A stretch of 64,000 bases of DNA from Anaerosacchariphilus polymeriproducens (GCF_003363435.1 NZ_QRCT01000012.1:124001-188000), one strand, 5' to 3'; positions 17,217 to 27,521 are shown, counted from the stretch's first letter. The notes: a model not told the origin generated them from the letters alone. A program made the numbers and translations.

Positions 17217-18007
17217 ACCAGATTTATCAAAGTTTTAAAATTGCAATTTCTATGTATTCCAAGATACCGGTAGGTAAAATTGAGTGGAGCAAAGAGAATA
17301 TGCGTTATGCCATGTGCTTTTTCCCTTGGGTCGGCATAGTGATCGGGGGGTTAAGCTATGGGACATTTCGGTTATTTGTATATTTAAAGCAAATGGGGAT
17401 TGTTTTTTCGGATTCTTTCATTACTATAGTTCTACTTTTGATACCTGTTTTCATATCAGGTGGAATTCATTTGGATGGTCTATTGGATACTGCAGATGCT
17501 CTAAGTTCTTATCAGGAGAAAGAACGTAGATTAGAAATATTAAAAGATGTACATGCAGGAGCTTTTGCCATTATAATTGGTATCGTTTATTTTTTACTTT
17601 ACTATGGAGTTTATTCACAACTTACTCTGAGATCAATTACAATTATTAGTTTCGGATTTGTATTATCACGAACATTAAGCGGGCTTTCTATTGTTTGCTT
17701 TCCATTAGCGAAAGGAACAGGATTGGCAGCAGTTTTTGCAGATGGGGCACAAAAGAGAATCGTTAGAGTCATTATGATGATTTATTTATTTTTATTAGTG
17801 AGCGGAATGGTATTAGTAGGAAAGTTTTTAGGAGTAATAGGACTGGTATCGGCTGTTTATACTTATTTTTATTATTATGTAATGTCATTAAAAAAATTTG
17901 GAGGCATTACTGGAGATGTAGCAGGTTATTTTTTGCAAATTTGTGAATTAGTAATGGCAGCATGCATTGTGATAGCAGATGTCATTTTAAGGGGCGTGAT
18001 CGGATGA
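17213..18007 (+). CDS. cobS: Cobalamin synthase (adenosylcobinamide-GDP ribazoletransferase)
   Basis: Joins adenosylcobinamide-GDP with alpha-ribazole (phosphate) in the membrane. A 264-residue polytopic protein with CobS motifs SKIPVGKIEWS, GGIHLDGLLDTADAL and GGITGDVAGYFLQ; the aspartate-rich region binds Mg2+. Follows cobU with an ATGA overlap and overlaps the next CobU-like gene by 4 nt. Confidence 0.94.
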   Translation: MNQIYQSFKIAISMYSKIPVGKIEWSKENMRYAMCFFPWVGIVIGGLSYGTFRLFVYLKQMGIVFSDSFITIVLLLIPVFISGGIHLDGLLDTADALSSYQEKERRLEILKDVHAGAFAIIIGIVYFLLYYGVYSQLTLRSITIISFGFVLSRTLSGLSIVCFPLAKGTGLAAVFADGAQKRIVRVIMMIYLFLLVSGMVLVGKFLGVIGLVSAVYTYFYYYVMSLKKFGGITGDVAGYFLQICELVMAACIVIADVILRGVIG

Positions 18008-18384
18008 AAATGATAATTGGAGGAGCATTTCAAGGAAAATATGAATATGCGCAGGAAAACTTCAAGCTTAAACAGTGGATTGATGGTGCGGTGTGTGAAG
18101 AGGATGAGATATTTCAGTGTCAGGGAATTAACCACTTCCATGATTATATTAAGAGGCAGTTATTAGAGGGAACCCCTGTAGAGAATCTGGCACAGGAACT
18201 AATTGTGAAGAACCCGGAGATTATTATTATTTCGGATGAAATTGGGTATGGAGTGGTTCCGTTGGATAGGTTCGAGAGAGAATATCGTGAAAAGGTAGGA
18301 AGAATCTGTACAGAATTGGCAGCGTTCTCTTTGGAGGTGCACAGGATAGTGTGTGGAGTAGGGGTGGTGATTAAACGTGTTTGA
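18004..18384 (+). CDS. Short second CobU-like protein
   Basis: A 126-residue protein related to CobU in both ends but lacking the middle. It has a variant P-loop, IIGGAFQGKYEYAQE, and a good CobU C-terminal motif (SDEIGYGVVPLDRFEREYRE, VGRICTELAAF). The central segment with the guanylylated histidine is absent. It keeps the C-terminal motif that the full-length CobU at 16680 has lost, so the two might complement each other or the short one might act only as a kinase (inference). ATG 18004 overlaps the cobS stop. In the operon between cobS and cbiB. Confidence 0.75.
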   Translation: MKMIIGGAFQGKYEYAQENFKLKQWIDGAVCEEDEIFQCQGINHFHDYIKRQLLEGTPVENLAQELIVKNPEIIIISDEIGYGVVPLDRFEREYREKVGRICTELAAFSLEVHRIVCGVGVVIKRV

Positions 18385-19339
18385 AGCATTGCTGCTTGGA
18401 TTTTTATTGGATCTATGTATCGGTGATCCTGAATGGTTGTATCATCCTGTACGTATGATAGGAAAAGAGATTATTTTTTTAGAAAAATTTCTAAGGAAAG
18501 TTTTTAAGCATACACCGACAGGGGAAAGGATAGCAGGGGGACTTTTGGTATTACTGATAGTAGCTGTCAATACGTTAATACCTGTAGTGATTTTATTTTT
18601 GGGATATCAGTATCATTTTTGGTTGGGATTCGCAATAGAAACGATTATGTGTTATCAATTAGTAGCAACAAAATCCTTGAAAACGGAAAGTATGAAGGTC
18701 TATAAAAAATTAAAGAAATGTGATATAGAAGGAGCACGTTACGCTGTGTCTAGGATTGTAGGAAGAGATACAAAAGAGCTTTCAGAAGAAGGGATTATAA
18801 AAGCAACGGTTGAGACGGTCGCTGAAAATTCCTCAGATGGTGTGATAGCTCCACTTTTCTTTATGATGATTGGTGGAGCCGGATTAGGATTTTGTTATAA
18901 AACAATTAATACACTTGATTCCATGGTTGGGTACAAAAATGAAAAATACCAATATTTTGGAACCGCTGCCGCTAAGTTAGATGATATTGTCAATTTTGTG
19001 CCAGCCAGATTAGCTGCCATGCTAATGCTTGTGTCCACTTTTTTACTGGAATTGGATTTAATAGGAGCAGTAAGGATATTTAAACGGGATCGTTATAATC
19101 ATGCAAGTCCAAATTCCGCACAGACAGAATCCGTTATGGCCGGAGCTTTGCAGATACAATTAGCTGGTGATGCTTATTATTTTGGAAAACTTTGTAAGAA
19201 AAAGACAATCGGAGATAACATCCGGCCAATCTGCAATGAGGATATTGTATTAAGCAACAGGCTGCTTTATGTAACGGCTATGATAGGAATTCTGGTGTAT
19301 GCAGCAGGATATTTTTGTTTAAGAGTAATAGGAATATAG
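18377..19339 (+). CDS. cbiB: Adenosylcobinamide-phosphate synthase
   Basis: Attaches the aminopropanol (phosphate) arm to adenosylcobyric acid. The 320-residue membrane protein has CbiB motifs LDLCIGDPEWLYHPVRMIG, SRIVGRDTKEL, TVAENSSDGVIAPLFF and SPNSAQTESVMAGAL. Start is GTG 18377, overlapping the upstream gene by 8 nt. Followed 13 nt later by cobD, which supplies its substrate. Confidence 0.94.
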   Translation: MFEALLLGFLLDLCIGDPEWLYHPVRMIGKEIIFLEKFLRKVFKHTPTGERIAGGLLVLLIVAVNTLIPVVILFLGYQYHFWLGFAIETIMCYQLVATKSLKTESMKVYKKLKKCDIEGARYAVSRIVGRDTKELSEEGIIKATVETVAENSSDGVIAPLFFMMIGGAGLGFCYKTINTLDSMVGYKNEKYQYFGTAAAKLDDIVNFVPARLAAMLMLVSTFLLELDLIGAVRIFKRDRYNHASPNSAQTESVMAGALQIQLAGDAYYFGKLCKKKTIGDNIRPICNEDIVLSNRLLYVTAMIGILVYAAGYFCLRVIGI

Positions 19340-19352
19340 GAAGGGATGCGTT

Positions 19353-20399
19353 ATGAAAAATCAGATACATGGAGGAGATATTTATAGAAATCAAGGGGTG
19401 TTAGATTTTTCAACGAATACCAACCCTTTAGGAATTCCTAAGGCTTTATATGGCGTATTGGCGAATTCCATTCATAAGATTGAACATTATCCGGATATTG
19501 CCTGTGAAAGACTTCGGGACGAGCTGGAACGTGTTGAGGGAATTAAAAAAGAGCAGATTATTTGTGGAAATGGAGCAGCAGAGTTAATTTATTCTCTGGT
19601 ATACGGAGTAAAACCCAAGAAAGCTCTGATACAGTCTCCAACATTTTTAGAATATGAACAGGCGTTGAAAAGTGTGGACTGCCAGATTGAAGTGTTCGAA
19701 TCTAAAAGGGAGAATGAGTTCCGCCTGGATGAAAAAGTATTGGATAGAATCCATGAAGGCCTGGATATGATGTTTTTGTGTAACCCAAATAATCCAACCG
19801 GAATCTTGGTAAATCCCCAATTGATGATAGAAATAGGTAAGAGATGTAAAGAAAACGAAGTCATTTTAGTTTTAGATGAGTGTTTTATTGAATTTGTGAA
19901 AGAGCCGGAAAAGTATTCTATGAAACAATATTTAGGGAGAAACCCTTGGATATTTATATTAAAAGCTTTTACCAAGACCTATGCTATGGCAGGATTACGT
20001 TTGGGATATGGAATGACCGGTGATATAAATTTAATTGATAAAATAAATAGGGTAACACAACCCTGGACTGTTTCGGTTCTTGCTCAAGAAGCAGGAGTTG
20101 CGGCATTAAAGGAAGTTTCTTATATAAAAGAAAGCAGGGAACTGGTAGAAAGGGAGAGGACTTATTTAAAGAAGAGTATGAAGCAAATTGGTTTTAAAGT
20201 ACTTGATTCTCAAGCAAATTATATTTTCTTTCAAGGTCCGGATAACCTTTATGACAAATGTCTGGAAAGAGGGTTTCTAATTCGTGATTGCAGTAATTAT
20301 AGAGGACTAGGAAAAGGATATTATCGTATCGCAGTGAAAACAACAAAGGAAAATGAAAAATTGTTAAAAGCTTTTATGGAGTTGACCAAGGAGGAGTAA
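19353..20399 (+). CDS. cobD: Threonine-phosphate decarboxylase
   Basis: PLP enzyme that makes (R)-1-amino-2-propanol O-2-phosphate for CbiB. The 348-residue class I/II aminotransferase-fold protein begins IHGGDIYRNQGVLDFSTNTNPLG, written here in part; CNPNNPTGILV and the PLP-lysine motif KAFTKTYAMAGLRLGY are present. ATG 19353 is preceded by GGAAGGG. No PduX threonine kinase gene is in the window. Confidence 0.92.
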   Translation: MKNQIHGGDIYRNQGVLDFSTNTNPLGIPKALYGVLANSIHKIEHYPDIACERLRDELERVEGIKKEQIICGNGAAELIYSLVYGVKPKKALIQSPTFLEYEQALKSVDCQIEVFESKRENEFRLDEKVLDRIHEGLDMMFLCNPNNPTGILVNPQLMIEIGKRCKENEVILVLDECFIEFVKEPEKYSMKQYLGRNPWIFILKAFTKTYAMAGLRLGYGMTGDINLIDKINRVTQPWTVSVLAQEAGVAALKEVSYIKESRELVERERTYLKKSMKQIGFKVLDSQANYIFFQGPDNLYDKCLERGFLIRDCSNYRGLGKGYYRIAVKTTKENEKLLKAFMELTKEE

Positions 20400-20402
20400 A
20401 AA

Positions 20403-21917
20403 ATGGCTAAGGCTATCATGATTCAGGGGACGATGTCAAATGCAGGTAAAAGTTTGATGGCTGCAGGGCTGTGTCGGATTTTTAAACAAGATGGATATAA
20501 AGTGGCCCCATTTAAATCACAGAATATGGCTTTGAATTCTTTTATTACAGAAGAAGGTCTTGAAATGGGAAGGGCACAGGTCATGCAGGCAGAAGCTGCC
20601 GGGATTAAACCTTTGGTTTGTATGAATCCTATTTTATTAAAACCCATGAATGATTCAGGTTCCCAAGTAATTATAAACGGAGAAGTTTTTAAGACTATGG
20701 AGGCAAGAGACTATTTTACCTACAAAAAGCAGTTAATTCCTGAAATTAGAAAAGCTTATAAAATACTGGATGAAGAATACGATATCATTGTAATTGAGGG
20801 GGCAGGGAGTCCGGCGGAAATCAACTTGAAAAAAGAGGATATTGTAAATATGGGGATGGCAAAAATGGCAAAAGCACCTGTACTTTTGGTAGGAGACATT
20901 GACCGTGGGGGTGTATTTGCACAATTGGTAGGTACCATTATGTTATTAGAAGAAGATGAAAAATCTATGATAAAAGGTATGATTATTAATAAGTTTCGCG
21001 GTGACAAAACAATTTTGGAACCAGGAGTCAAAATGTTAGAAGAAAAATGCCAAATACCTGTAGTAGGATTGGCTCCGTATCTTCAAATCGAAATAGAAGA
21101 TGAGGATAGCCTGACAGAAAGGTTTGATTCAAAACAGAAGATAAATGATATTGATATTGCAGTCATTCGATTTCCAAGAATTTCGAATTTTACTGATTTT
21201 AATCCATTAGAAAATATGGAAGGTGTGTCTCTTCGTTATGTTAAGAACGTTCATCAATTGAAAAATCCGGATATGATTCTTTTACCGGGAACCAAAAATA
21301 CAATGGAAGATTTATTATGGATGCGGCAGAATGGTTTAGAAGCAGCAATTCTAAAAGCAGCTATGAATCAAAAGATTATTTTTGGAATCTGTGGAGGATA
21401 TCAGATGTTAGGTGAAAATTTATCGGATCCTTATCATGTAGAAACAGGAGGACAGATGAAAGGTATGGGACTTCTGCCTATAGATACGGCTTTTTCAAAA
21501 GAAAAGATCAGAACCCGTGTGTACGGAAAGTTCATGAATATGGAAGGTGTCTTGAAAAAACTGGAAGGTGTGGAACTGGAAGGGTATGAAATCCATATGG
21601 GCAATAGTTTGCTGAAAGAAGGATTAAAGCCGATGGTTACTATTAATGACAAGGTTACCAATACCAACAAGCAAGAGGGGGCTGGAAGGTATAATATTTA
21701 TGGAACCTATGTACATGGTGTCTTTGATAAAGACGAGGTGGTGCAAACAATCTTAACGTCCATTGGAGAGCAGAAAGGATTAGATGTAAACAACATGAAA
21801 TCGATAAATTTCCAAGAATTCAAAGAAACGCAATATGATTTGCTGGCAGCAAAAATGCGGGAACATCTTAATATAGAAAAAATTTATGAAATCTTAATGG
21901 AAGGGATAGTGGATTAG
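20403..21917 (+). CDS. cbiP: Adenosylcobyric acid synthase
   Basis: Glutamine-dependent amidation of the b, d, e and g side chains. The 504-residue protein has [18 protein letters not shown] and [13 protein letters not shown] in its ATPase domain, [16 protein letters not shown], and the glutaminase cysteine in [11 protein letters not shown]. Starts 3 nt after the cobD stop with AAGGAGG. Confidence 0.95.
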   Translation: MAKAIMIQGTMSNAGKSLMAAGLCRIFKQDGYKVAPFKSQNMALNSFITEEGLEMGRAQVMQAEAAGIKPLVCMNPILLKPMNDSGSQVIINGEVFKTMEARDYFTYKKQLIPEIRKAYKILDEEYDIIVIEGAGSPAEINLKKEDIVNMGMAKMAKAPVLLVGDIDRGGVFAQLVGTIMLLEEDEKSMIKGMIINKFRGDKTILEPGVKMLEEKCQIPVVGLAPYLQIEIEDEDSLTERFDSKQKINDIDIAVIRFPRISNFTDFNPLENMEGVSLRYVKNVHQLKNPDMILLPGTKNTMEDLLWMRQNGLEAAILKAAMNQKIIFGICGGYQMLGENLSDPYHVETGGQMKGMGLLPIDTAFSKEKIRTRVYGKFMNMEGVLKKLEGVELEGYEIHMGNSLLKEGLKPMVTINDKVTNTNKQEGAGRYNIYGTYVHGVFDKDEVVQTILTSIGEQKGLDVNNMKSINFQEFKETQYDLLAAKMREHLNIEKIYEILMEGIVD

Positions 21918-21932
21918 AGTGAGGCAGAAGAA

Positions 21933-22565
21933 ATGAAAGAGATATTTGAAAAAGTCGAACCGAAAGAAATAGAAGCACGTAGTTTTGAAATCATTACAGA
22001 AGAATTGGGAGATACTTTGCTTATACCCGGAACAGAACCGATTGTAAAAAGATGTATTCATACAAGTGCAGACTTTGATTATGCTGCGAATCTTTGTTTC
22101 TCGGATGGGGTAGTAGAAAAAGCATTAGAGGCTATAAAACAAGGGGCGTGTATTGTTACTGACACGCAAATGGTTAAAGCCGGAATCAATAAAAGAGAAT
22201 TGGAGAAGTATGGAGGTGAAGTATATTGTTTCATTTCAGACGAAGATGTAGCGATGACAGCCAAAGAGCATGCTTCTACCAGAGCAGCAGCCAGTATGGA
22301 AAAAGCAATGCAATTAGACAGACCACTTATTTTTGCAATTGGTAATGCACCTACAGCTCTTATAAAACTTTATGAATTAATGGAAGAAAGAAAATATTAT
22401 CCCAAATTAGTGATTGGAGTTCCAGTAGGTTTTGTAAATGTTGTACAGTCAAAAGAATTAATTATGAAGTCAGAAAATCCTTATATTGTGGCAAAAGGTA
22501 GAAAAGGCGGCAGCAATATAGCGGCATGTATATGCAATGCCTTGCTGTATATGATAGATAGATAA
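21933..22565 (+). CDS. cbiC: Cobalt-precorrin-8 methylmutase
   Basis: Moves the methyl group from C-11 to C-12 to give cobyrinate. A 210-residue CbiC with the catalytic-histidine motif RCIHTSADFDYA, the TDTQMVKAGI loop and the VGVPVGFVNVVQSKE signature. Placed between cbiP and cbiK in the operon. Confidence 0.94.
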   Translation: MKEIFEKVEPKEIEARSFEIITEELGDTLLIPGTEPIVKRCIHTSADFDYAANLCFSDGVVEKALEAIKQGACIVTDTQMVKAGINKRELEKYGGEVYCFISDEDVAMTAKEHASTRAAASMEKAMQLDRPLIFAIGNAPTALIKLYELMEERKYYPKLVIGVPVGFVNVVQSKELIMKSENPYIVAKGRKGGSNIAACICNALLYMIDR

Positions 22566-22593
22566 TTTAATAAGATCAAGGAGGAGTATAAGA

Positions 22594-23382
22594 ATGAACA
22601 GTAATGAGAGAACAGCAATTTTAATCGTAAGTTTTGGAACTACATATAATGATACGCGGATGGTTACCATAGATGCCATTGAAAAGGAGGTTCGGAACGC
22701 TTATCCGGATTATCAGGTTTACCGTGCGTGGACCAGTAAAATCATCAGAGATAAAGTTTTCCAACGGGACGGTGTTAAAATCATGAGTGTTACGGAAGCT
22801 ATGGAGACAATGATAAAAGATGGAATAATGGATGTAATAATTCAACCGACGCACGTAATTAACGGAATTGAAAATGATTCTATGAAAGAAGAAGCATCTG
22901 TGTTTCAGAAAGAATTTCATTCAATAAAATTTGGGAATCCATTATTGACGGATGAGATGGATCACGATACCGTGATTCAAATTATAGCTGAAGAATTCCA
23001 ATACTTAAAACAGGATGAAGTTTTGGTTCTGATGGGACATGGAACACCACATTATGTGAATTCAATTTATGCAGCGTTAGATTATAAGTTCAAGGATAAA
23101 GGACATTCGAATATTTTTATTGGAACGGTTGAGGCTTATCCAAGTATCGAGACATTGTTAAATAAAGTTGCAGACTATTCTCCAAAAAAAGTAATACTGA
23201 CACCATTTATGATTGTAGCAGGAGATCATGCAAATGAAGATATGTCTGGTCAAGAAGAAGATTCGTGGTATAATCAATTTAAAAACGCAGGTTATGAAGT
23301 CAATTGTATTTTAAAAGGATTAGGAGAATATCCTGCGATCCGTCAATTGTTTGTTCAACATATTGCGGATGTGATGGGATAA
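22594..23382 (+). CDS. cbiK: Anaerobic sirohydrochlorin cobaltochelatase
   Basis: Inserts Co2+ into sirohydrochlorin, the entry step of the anaerobic branch. A 262-residue CbiK with VSFGTTYNDTR, the metal-binding His in LMGHGTPHYVNSIY, a Glu in FIGTVEAYPS and His in VAGDHANEDMSG. No signal peptide, so it is the cytoplasmic type. AAGGAGG precedes the ATG. Confidence 0.94.
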   Translation: MNSNERTAILIVSFGTTYNDTRMVTIDAIEKEVRNAYPDYQVYRAWTSKIIRDKVFQRDGVKIMSVTEAMETMIKDGIMDVIIQPTHVINGIENDSMKEEASVFQKEFHSIKFGNPLLTDEMDHDTVIQIIAEEFQYLKQDEVLVLMGHGTPHYVNSIYAALDYKFKDKGHSNIFIGTVEAYPSIETLLNKVADYSPKKVILTPFMIVAGDHANEDMSGQEEDSWYNQFKNAGYEVNCILKGLGEYPAIRQLFVQHIADVMG

Positions 23383-23398
23383 ACGGAGGAGCTGGAAG

Positions 23399-24631
23399 AT
23401 GAATATATGTATGGCAGGTATTGATCATAACCATGCCACAATAGATGTACGGGAACTATTTGCTTTTACACAGAAAAATAAGCTTACATTTTTAGCACAG
23501 TTAAATAAAATGGATGGGATACAAGGTTGTATTATATTATCGACTTGCAATCGAATGGAACTATGGGCAAGTGTAAAAGATGATTTTAAAGGTTCACTTT
23601 ATGAAATACTATGTCAGGTAAAAGAGATTGCTCCCAAACAGTATAGAGGCTATTTCTGCGAGTTAAGAGGTAAAGAAGCAGTGAATCACCTATTTCATCT
23701 GGCGTGCGGGCTTAAATCCCAGATTATGGGTGAGGATCAAATCGTTACACAAGTGGGGGAAGCATTAAGTTTTGCACGAGAGAATCAATTCAGTGATAGT
23801 ATTTTAGAAGTATTATTTCGAAAAGCGGTGACCGCTGGAAAAAAAGTTAAGACAGAAGTAATATTTCCAAAAGGAAATGAATCGTCCATTAACCAAGCAA
23901 TTCATAAGTTGAAGAGTCAAAGGCTGGTTATCAGAAACAAAAACTGTATGGTGATTGGGAATGGGCAGATGGGAAAAATAGCAGCCCAAGCCTTTGTAGA
24001 AGCAGGAGCCAATGTATTTGTTACGATAAGACAATATCGTCATGGATGTGTGGAAATACCCAAAGATTGTATGGGAATTTCCTATAGCGATCGAGAAGAG
24101 TATCTGCCTATTTGTGATTATATCGTTAGTGCGACTACCAGTCCTCATCAGACGGTGACGAAATGTATGCTTGAAAAATATCAGCCTGGCAGGTCTCAGA
24201 TATTGATTGATTTGGCAGTGCCCCGGGATATTGATATGCAAGTAGTTCAGATAGAGGGAATAACACTTATGAACATTGATGATTTCAAAACGTCAGAACA
24301 AGATGCCGCTATGAAAATAGCAGTTGATAAAGCTGAGAAAATACTTAAAGTTCAGATAGAAGAATTTTATCAATGGCTTGGGGGACATAAGGTCATGCCT
24401 AGAATTCAATATATTAAAGAGGAAGCAGTCAACGACTTGAATCTTCGTATTGAAAAATCCCTTAAAAGTTGTTCTCTAGAAGATGCAGAGAAACTGAATT
24501 TAATTCAAACGATTTCAAAAGCTGCAGATAAAGTTGTTAACAAAATGATTTTTAGTTTAAGAGATGACTTAAGAGAAGAAGAATTTATCAGTTGTATTGA
24601 TAGTTGGGAGCAGCTATATGAAGAATCATAA
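23399..24631 (+). CDS. hemA: Glutamyl-tRNA reductase
   Basis: NADPH-dependent reduction of Glu-tRNA to glutamate-1-semialdehyde, first step of C5-pathway tetrapyrrole synthesis. The 410-residue protein has the catalytic Cys in LSTCNRMELWA, the GEDQIVTQVGEAL motif and a Rossmann segment (VIGNGQMGKIAAQAF). Inside the B12-regulated operon, so 5-aminolevulinate supply falls under the riboswitch. Overlaps the next gene by 14 nt. Confidence 0.93.
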   Translation: MNICMAGIDHNHATIDVRELFAFTQKNKLTFLAQLNKMDGIQGCIILSTCNRMELWASVKDDFKGSLYEILCQVKEIAPKQYRGYFCELRGKEAVNHLFHLACGLKSQIMGEDQIVTQVGEALSFARENQFSDSILEVLFRKAVTAGKKVKTEVIFPKGNESSINQAIHKLKSQRLVIRNKNCMVIGNGQMGKIAAQAFVEAGANVFVTIRQYRHGCVEIPKDCMGISYSDREEYLPICDYIVSATTSPHQTVTKCMLEKYQPGRSQILIDLAVPRDIDMQVVQIEGITLMNIDDFKTSEQDAAMKIAVDKAEKILKVQIEEFYQWLGGHKVMPRIQYIKEEAVNDLNLRIEKSLKSCSLEDAEKLNLIQTISKAADKVVNKMIFSLRDDLREEEFISCIDSWEQLYEES

Positions 24632-25085
24632 ATTTTTTCCAATGTTCGTAGATATATCTCAAAAGAGAATTTTAGTTATAGGTGCAGGTAAAATTGCAAC
24701 AAGACGTATTAAAATTCTTACTGATTTTGCAAATAAAATTACAGTAGTGTCACCACATATTAGTGATGAGATTCAAAAACTAATGAAACAAGGTCTGATA
24801 AATGTAAGAAAAAGAGAATTTTGTGAAAGTGATCTTCAAGATGCAGATATCGTTTTAGCAGCTACGAATGATCGAGAATTAAATGAGAAGGTCGGGAAAA
24901 GCTGTTTGAAAAATGGTATTCCTGTTAGTGTGGCAAGTCATAAAGAACTATGCAGTTTTTATTTCCCAGGTATTATAAAAAAGGATGAGCTGGTGATTGG
25001 TATCACCGCCAGTGGGGAGGATCATAAAAAAGCTAAAAGTATCCGGGAAAAAATTAATGAGAATTTGAATCAATGGATAGAATGA
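24618..25085 (+). CDS. Precorrin-2 dehydrogenase (short siroheme synthase N-domain)
   Basis: NAD-dependent oxidation of precorrin-2 to sirohydrochlorin. At 155 residues it is just the CysG/Met8p N-terminal Rossmann domain: PMFVDISQKRILVIGAGKIA, the AATNDRELN motif, and SFYFPGIIKKDELVIGIT. ATG 24618 (7 nt after GGGAG) lies inside the end of hemA. Provides the CbiK substrate. The chelatase function of the larger enzymes is probably supplied by CbiK. Confidence 0.88.
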   Translation: MKNHKFFPMFVDISQKRILVIGAGKIATRRIKILTDFANKITVVSPHISDEIQKLMKQGLINVRKREFCESDLQDADIVLAATNDRELNEKVGKSCLKNGIPVSVASHKELCSFYFPGIIKKDELVIGITASGEDHKKAKSIREKINENLNQWIE

Positions 25086-25093
25086 GGTGTTTG

Positions 25094-25987
25094 ATGAAAA
25101 AGGCAATTGTGATTGGAAGTCGAGAAAGTAAATTGGCTGTTATTCAAAGTCAGATGGTGATTTCCTATTTAGAAGAGAAACGACCGGATCTAGAACTTAA
25201 ACTACTTACTATGAAAACCACCGGAGATAAAATATTAGATCAGACATTAGACAAGATCGGTGGAAAAGGGCTTTTTGTAAAAGAATTAGATAAAGCATTG
25301 CTAGATAAAAAAAGTGATGTTTCCGTTCACAGCCTGAAAGACATGCCAATGCAGATACCAAAGGAACTTCCCATCATTGGCTTTTCCAAAAGGGAAGATC
25401 CAAGAGATGTTTTGATTCTCCCCAAAGGCAGAAAGCAACTAGACTTTAAAGATCCAATCGGCTGTTCCAGCAGGCGCCGTATGCTGCAGTTAAAAGAACT
25501 TTTTCCAAAGGCTCAATTTCAAAGTATCCGTGGAAATGTGCTGACTCGTCTGGAGAAGCTGGATCATGGAAAATATGGAGCATTGATATTGGCTGCGGCA
25601 GGTATGAAAAGATTAGGATTAGAAGAGAGGATCAGCCGGTATTTTACGATTGAAGAAATACTTCCGGCCCCAGGACAGGGAATTCTGGCATTGCAGGGGC
25701 GAGAAGGAGAAGATTATAGTTACTTAGATGATTTTTTAGACCAAGAATCTGCTTATGCAGCAATTGCTGAAAGAGCTTTTGTAAAGGAACTTGATGGAGG
25801 CTGCTCCTCTCCTACGGCAGCGTATGCACAGGTTACTGGCGACCGGATTTTTTTGACCGGGCTTTATTATAATGAGGAAAGTAAAAAATATTATAAAGGA
25901 AGTATGGAAGATAAGGTAGAGAATGCCAAAATATTGGGAATTCGTTTGGCGGAATGTTTGGGAGGCAAGAAAGATGGGCATAGGTAA
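25094..25987 (+). CDS. hemC: Porphobilinogen deaminase (hydroxymethylbilane synthase)
   Basis: Polymerises four porphobilinogens to hydroxymethylbilane. A 297-residue protein with IGSRESKLAVIQSQ, VHSLKDMPMQIP, CSSRRRMLQLK and the dipyrromethane-cofactor cysteine in DGGCSSPTAAYA. Several in-frame starts exist (25073, 25082, 25094); 25094 gives the family N-terminus and follows AGGTG. Its 3' end overlaps the cobA-hemD gene by 14 nt. Confidence 0.93.
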   Translation: MKKAIVIGSRESKLAVIQSQMVISYLEEKRPDLELKLLTMKTTGDKILDQTLDKIGGKGLFVKELDKALLDKKSDVSVHSLKDMPMQIPKELPIIGFSKREDPRDVLILPKGRKQLDFKDPIGCSSRRRMLQLKELFPKAQFQSIRGNVLTRLEKLDHGKYGALILAAAGMKRLGLEERISRYFTIEEILPAPGQGILALQGREGEDYSYLDDFLDQESAYAAIAERAFVKELDGGCSSPTAAYAQVTGDRIFLTGLYYNEESKKYYKGSMEDKVENAKILGIRLAECLGGKKDGHR

Positions 25988-27521
25988 AGTATGGCTGTTG
26001 GGGGCAGGACCCGGTGATACAGGTCTATTTACAATAAAAGGAAGACAGGTATTGGAAGAAGCTGACGTAGTTATCTATGACCGTTTAGTAGGACAGGGAA
26101 TCTTGGCCATGGCACCGAAAAACGCACGTTTCATTGATGCTGGGAAATGTGCAGGAAACCATACCTTACCACAGGAAAAGATAAACCGGATCTTAGTGGA
26201 AGAGGCTCGAAAGGGAAACAAAGTCGTTCGATTAAAAGGCGGGGATCCATTTCTCTTCGGAAGAGGAGGAGAAGAACTAGAATTATTAGTTAAGAATCAT
26301 ATTCCTTACGAAGTGGTACCCGGAGTCACTTCATCTATTGCTGTTCCGGCTTACAATGGTATTCCTGTGACACATAGGGATTTTTGTTCTTCCCTTCATA
26401 TCATTACAGGACATAAAAAAGCAGGACAGACTTATCATATAGATTTTGAAGCTTTGGTACGTACAGAAGGAACGTTAGTTTTTTTAATGGGCGTTTCGTC
26501 TTTGAACGATATTTGTAAGGGATTGATTGAGGCTGGAATGAATCCAATGATGCCTGCAGCAATTTTACAAAAAGGGACAACAGCAGGACAGAGACGTATC
26601 GTAGCAACGGTCTCTACTTTATATCAAGAAATTCTGAAGCAGGGAATTCAGACACCGGCGATTATTATTGTTGGTCAGGTATGTCAACTGGCAGATGAAT
26701 TCGCATGGTATGAAGCATTACCATTAGCCGGATATAAGGTATTAGTGACAAGACCAAAAGATTTGATTTCTTCTATGGCAGAAAAATTAAGGCAGAATGG
26801 GGCAGAAGTAATAGAATTGCCTTCTATCTTCACGGAACGAATTGAAAAGAACCAAAAACTTAAGAATGCATTTGAGCATATACACGAATATCAATGGTTG
26901 GTATTGACAAGTCCTACCGGTGCAAACGTGTTTTTCCAAGAATTAAAAGAGGCGGAACTCGATATAAGAAAACTACATCATTTAAAAATTGCTGTAATCG
27001 GTTCTGGAACACAGAAAGTATTAGAAGAAAAAGGTCTTTTTGCAGACTTAATTCCTGAAGTTTTTGACGGAGTATCGTTAGGGAATCAATTGGCAAAAAA
27101 TTGCCAGTCGGGTGAAAAAGTAATGTTGCCTAGGGCAAGTCTGGGTGGTAAGGAATTAGTAGAAGAACTTGAAAAAGCAAACATTATCGTAGATGATATT
27201 GCTACTTATGTGACAAAGTATCAAACACAAGATTTCTATCAATCAGCTGTGAAATTTGATGAAGGAGAGATTGATTGTGTGGTATTTACCAGTGCCTCGA
27301 CAGTCAGAGGATTTGTGAATTCAGTTGAGGGAATTGATTTTTCAAAAGTGAAAGCTGCCTGTATTGGAAAACAGACAAAAGCGCAGGCAGATTCTTATGG
27401 AATGGAGACCTATGTGGCGAAGGAAGCTTCTATTGACAGTCTGATCGAATTGGTAATACAATTGAAAAATATTAGAAAAGATAGTGGAGGAAGTCAGTAT
27501 GGAGATGTTAAAAAGACCTAG
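25974..27521 (+). CDS. Uroporphyrinogen-III methyltransferase / synthase fusion (CobA-HemD)
   Basis: A 515-residue bifunctional protein. Residues 1 to about 245 are SUMT, making precorrin-2 (LLGAGPGDTGLFTIKG, RLKGGDPFLFGRGGEEL, GIPVTHRDF). About 255-510 is uroporphyrinogen-III synthase (ITS-type start KVLVTRPKDL, VLTSPTGANVFF, CVVFTSASTVRGF). It closes the ring and methylates it in one chain. ATG 25974 follows GGAGG by 8 nt. The fusion is common in Clostridia. Confidence 0.93.
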   Translation: MGIGKVWLLGAGPGDTGLFTIKGRQVLEEADVVIYDRLVGQGILAMAPKNARFIDAGKCAGNHTLPQEKINRILVEEARKGNKVVRLKGGDPFLFGRGGEELELLVKNHIPYEVVPGVTSSIAVPAYNGIPVTHRDFCSSLHIITGHKKAGQTYHIDFEALVRTEGTLVFLMGVSSLNDICKGLIEAGMNPMMPAAILQKGTTAGQRRIVATVSTLYQEILKQGIQTPAIIIVGQVCQLADEFAWYEALPLAGYKVLVTRPKDLISSMAEKLRQNGAEVIELPSIFTERIEKNQKLKNAFEHIHEYQWLVLTSPTGANVFFQELKEAELDIRKLHHLKIAVIGSGTQKVLEEKGLFADLIPEVFDGVSLGNQLAKNCQSGEKVMLPRASLGGKELVEELEKANIIVDDIATYVTKYQTQDFYQSAVKFDEGEIDCVVFTSASTVRGFVNSVEGIDFSKVKAACIGKQTKAQADSYGMETYVAKEASIDSLIELVIQLKNIRKDSGGSQYGDVKKT

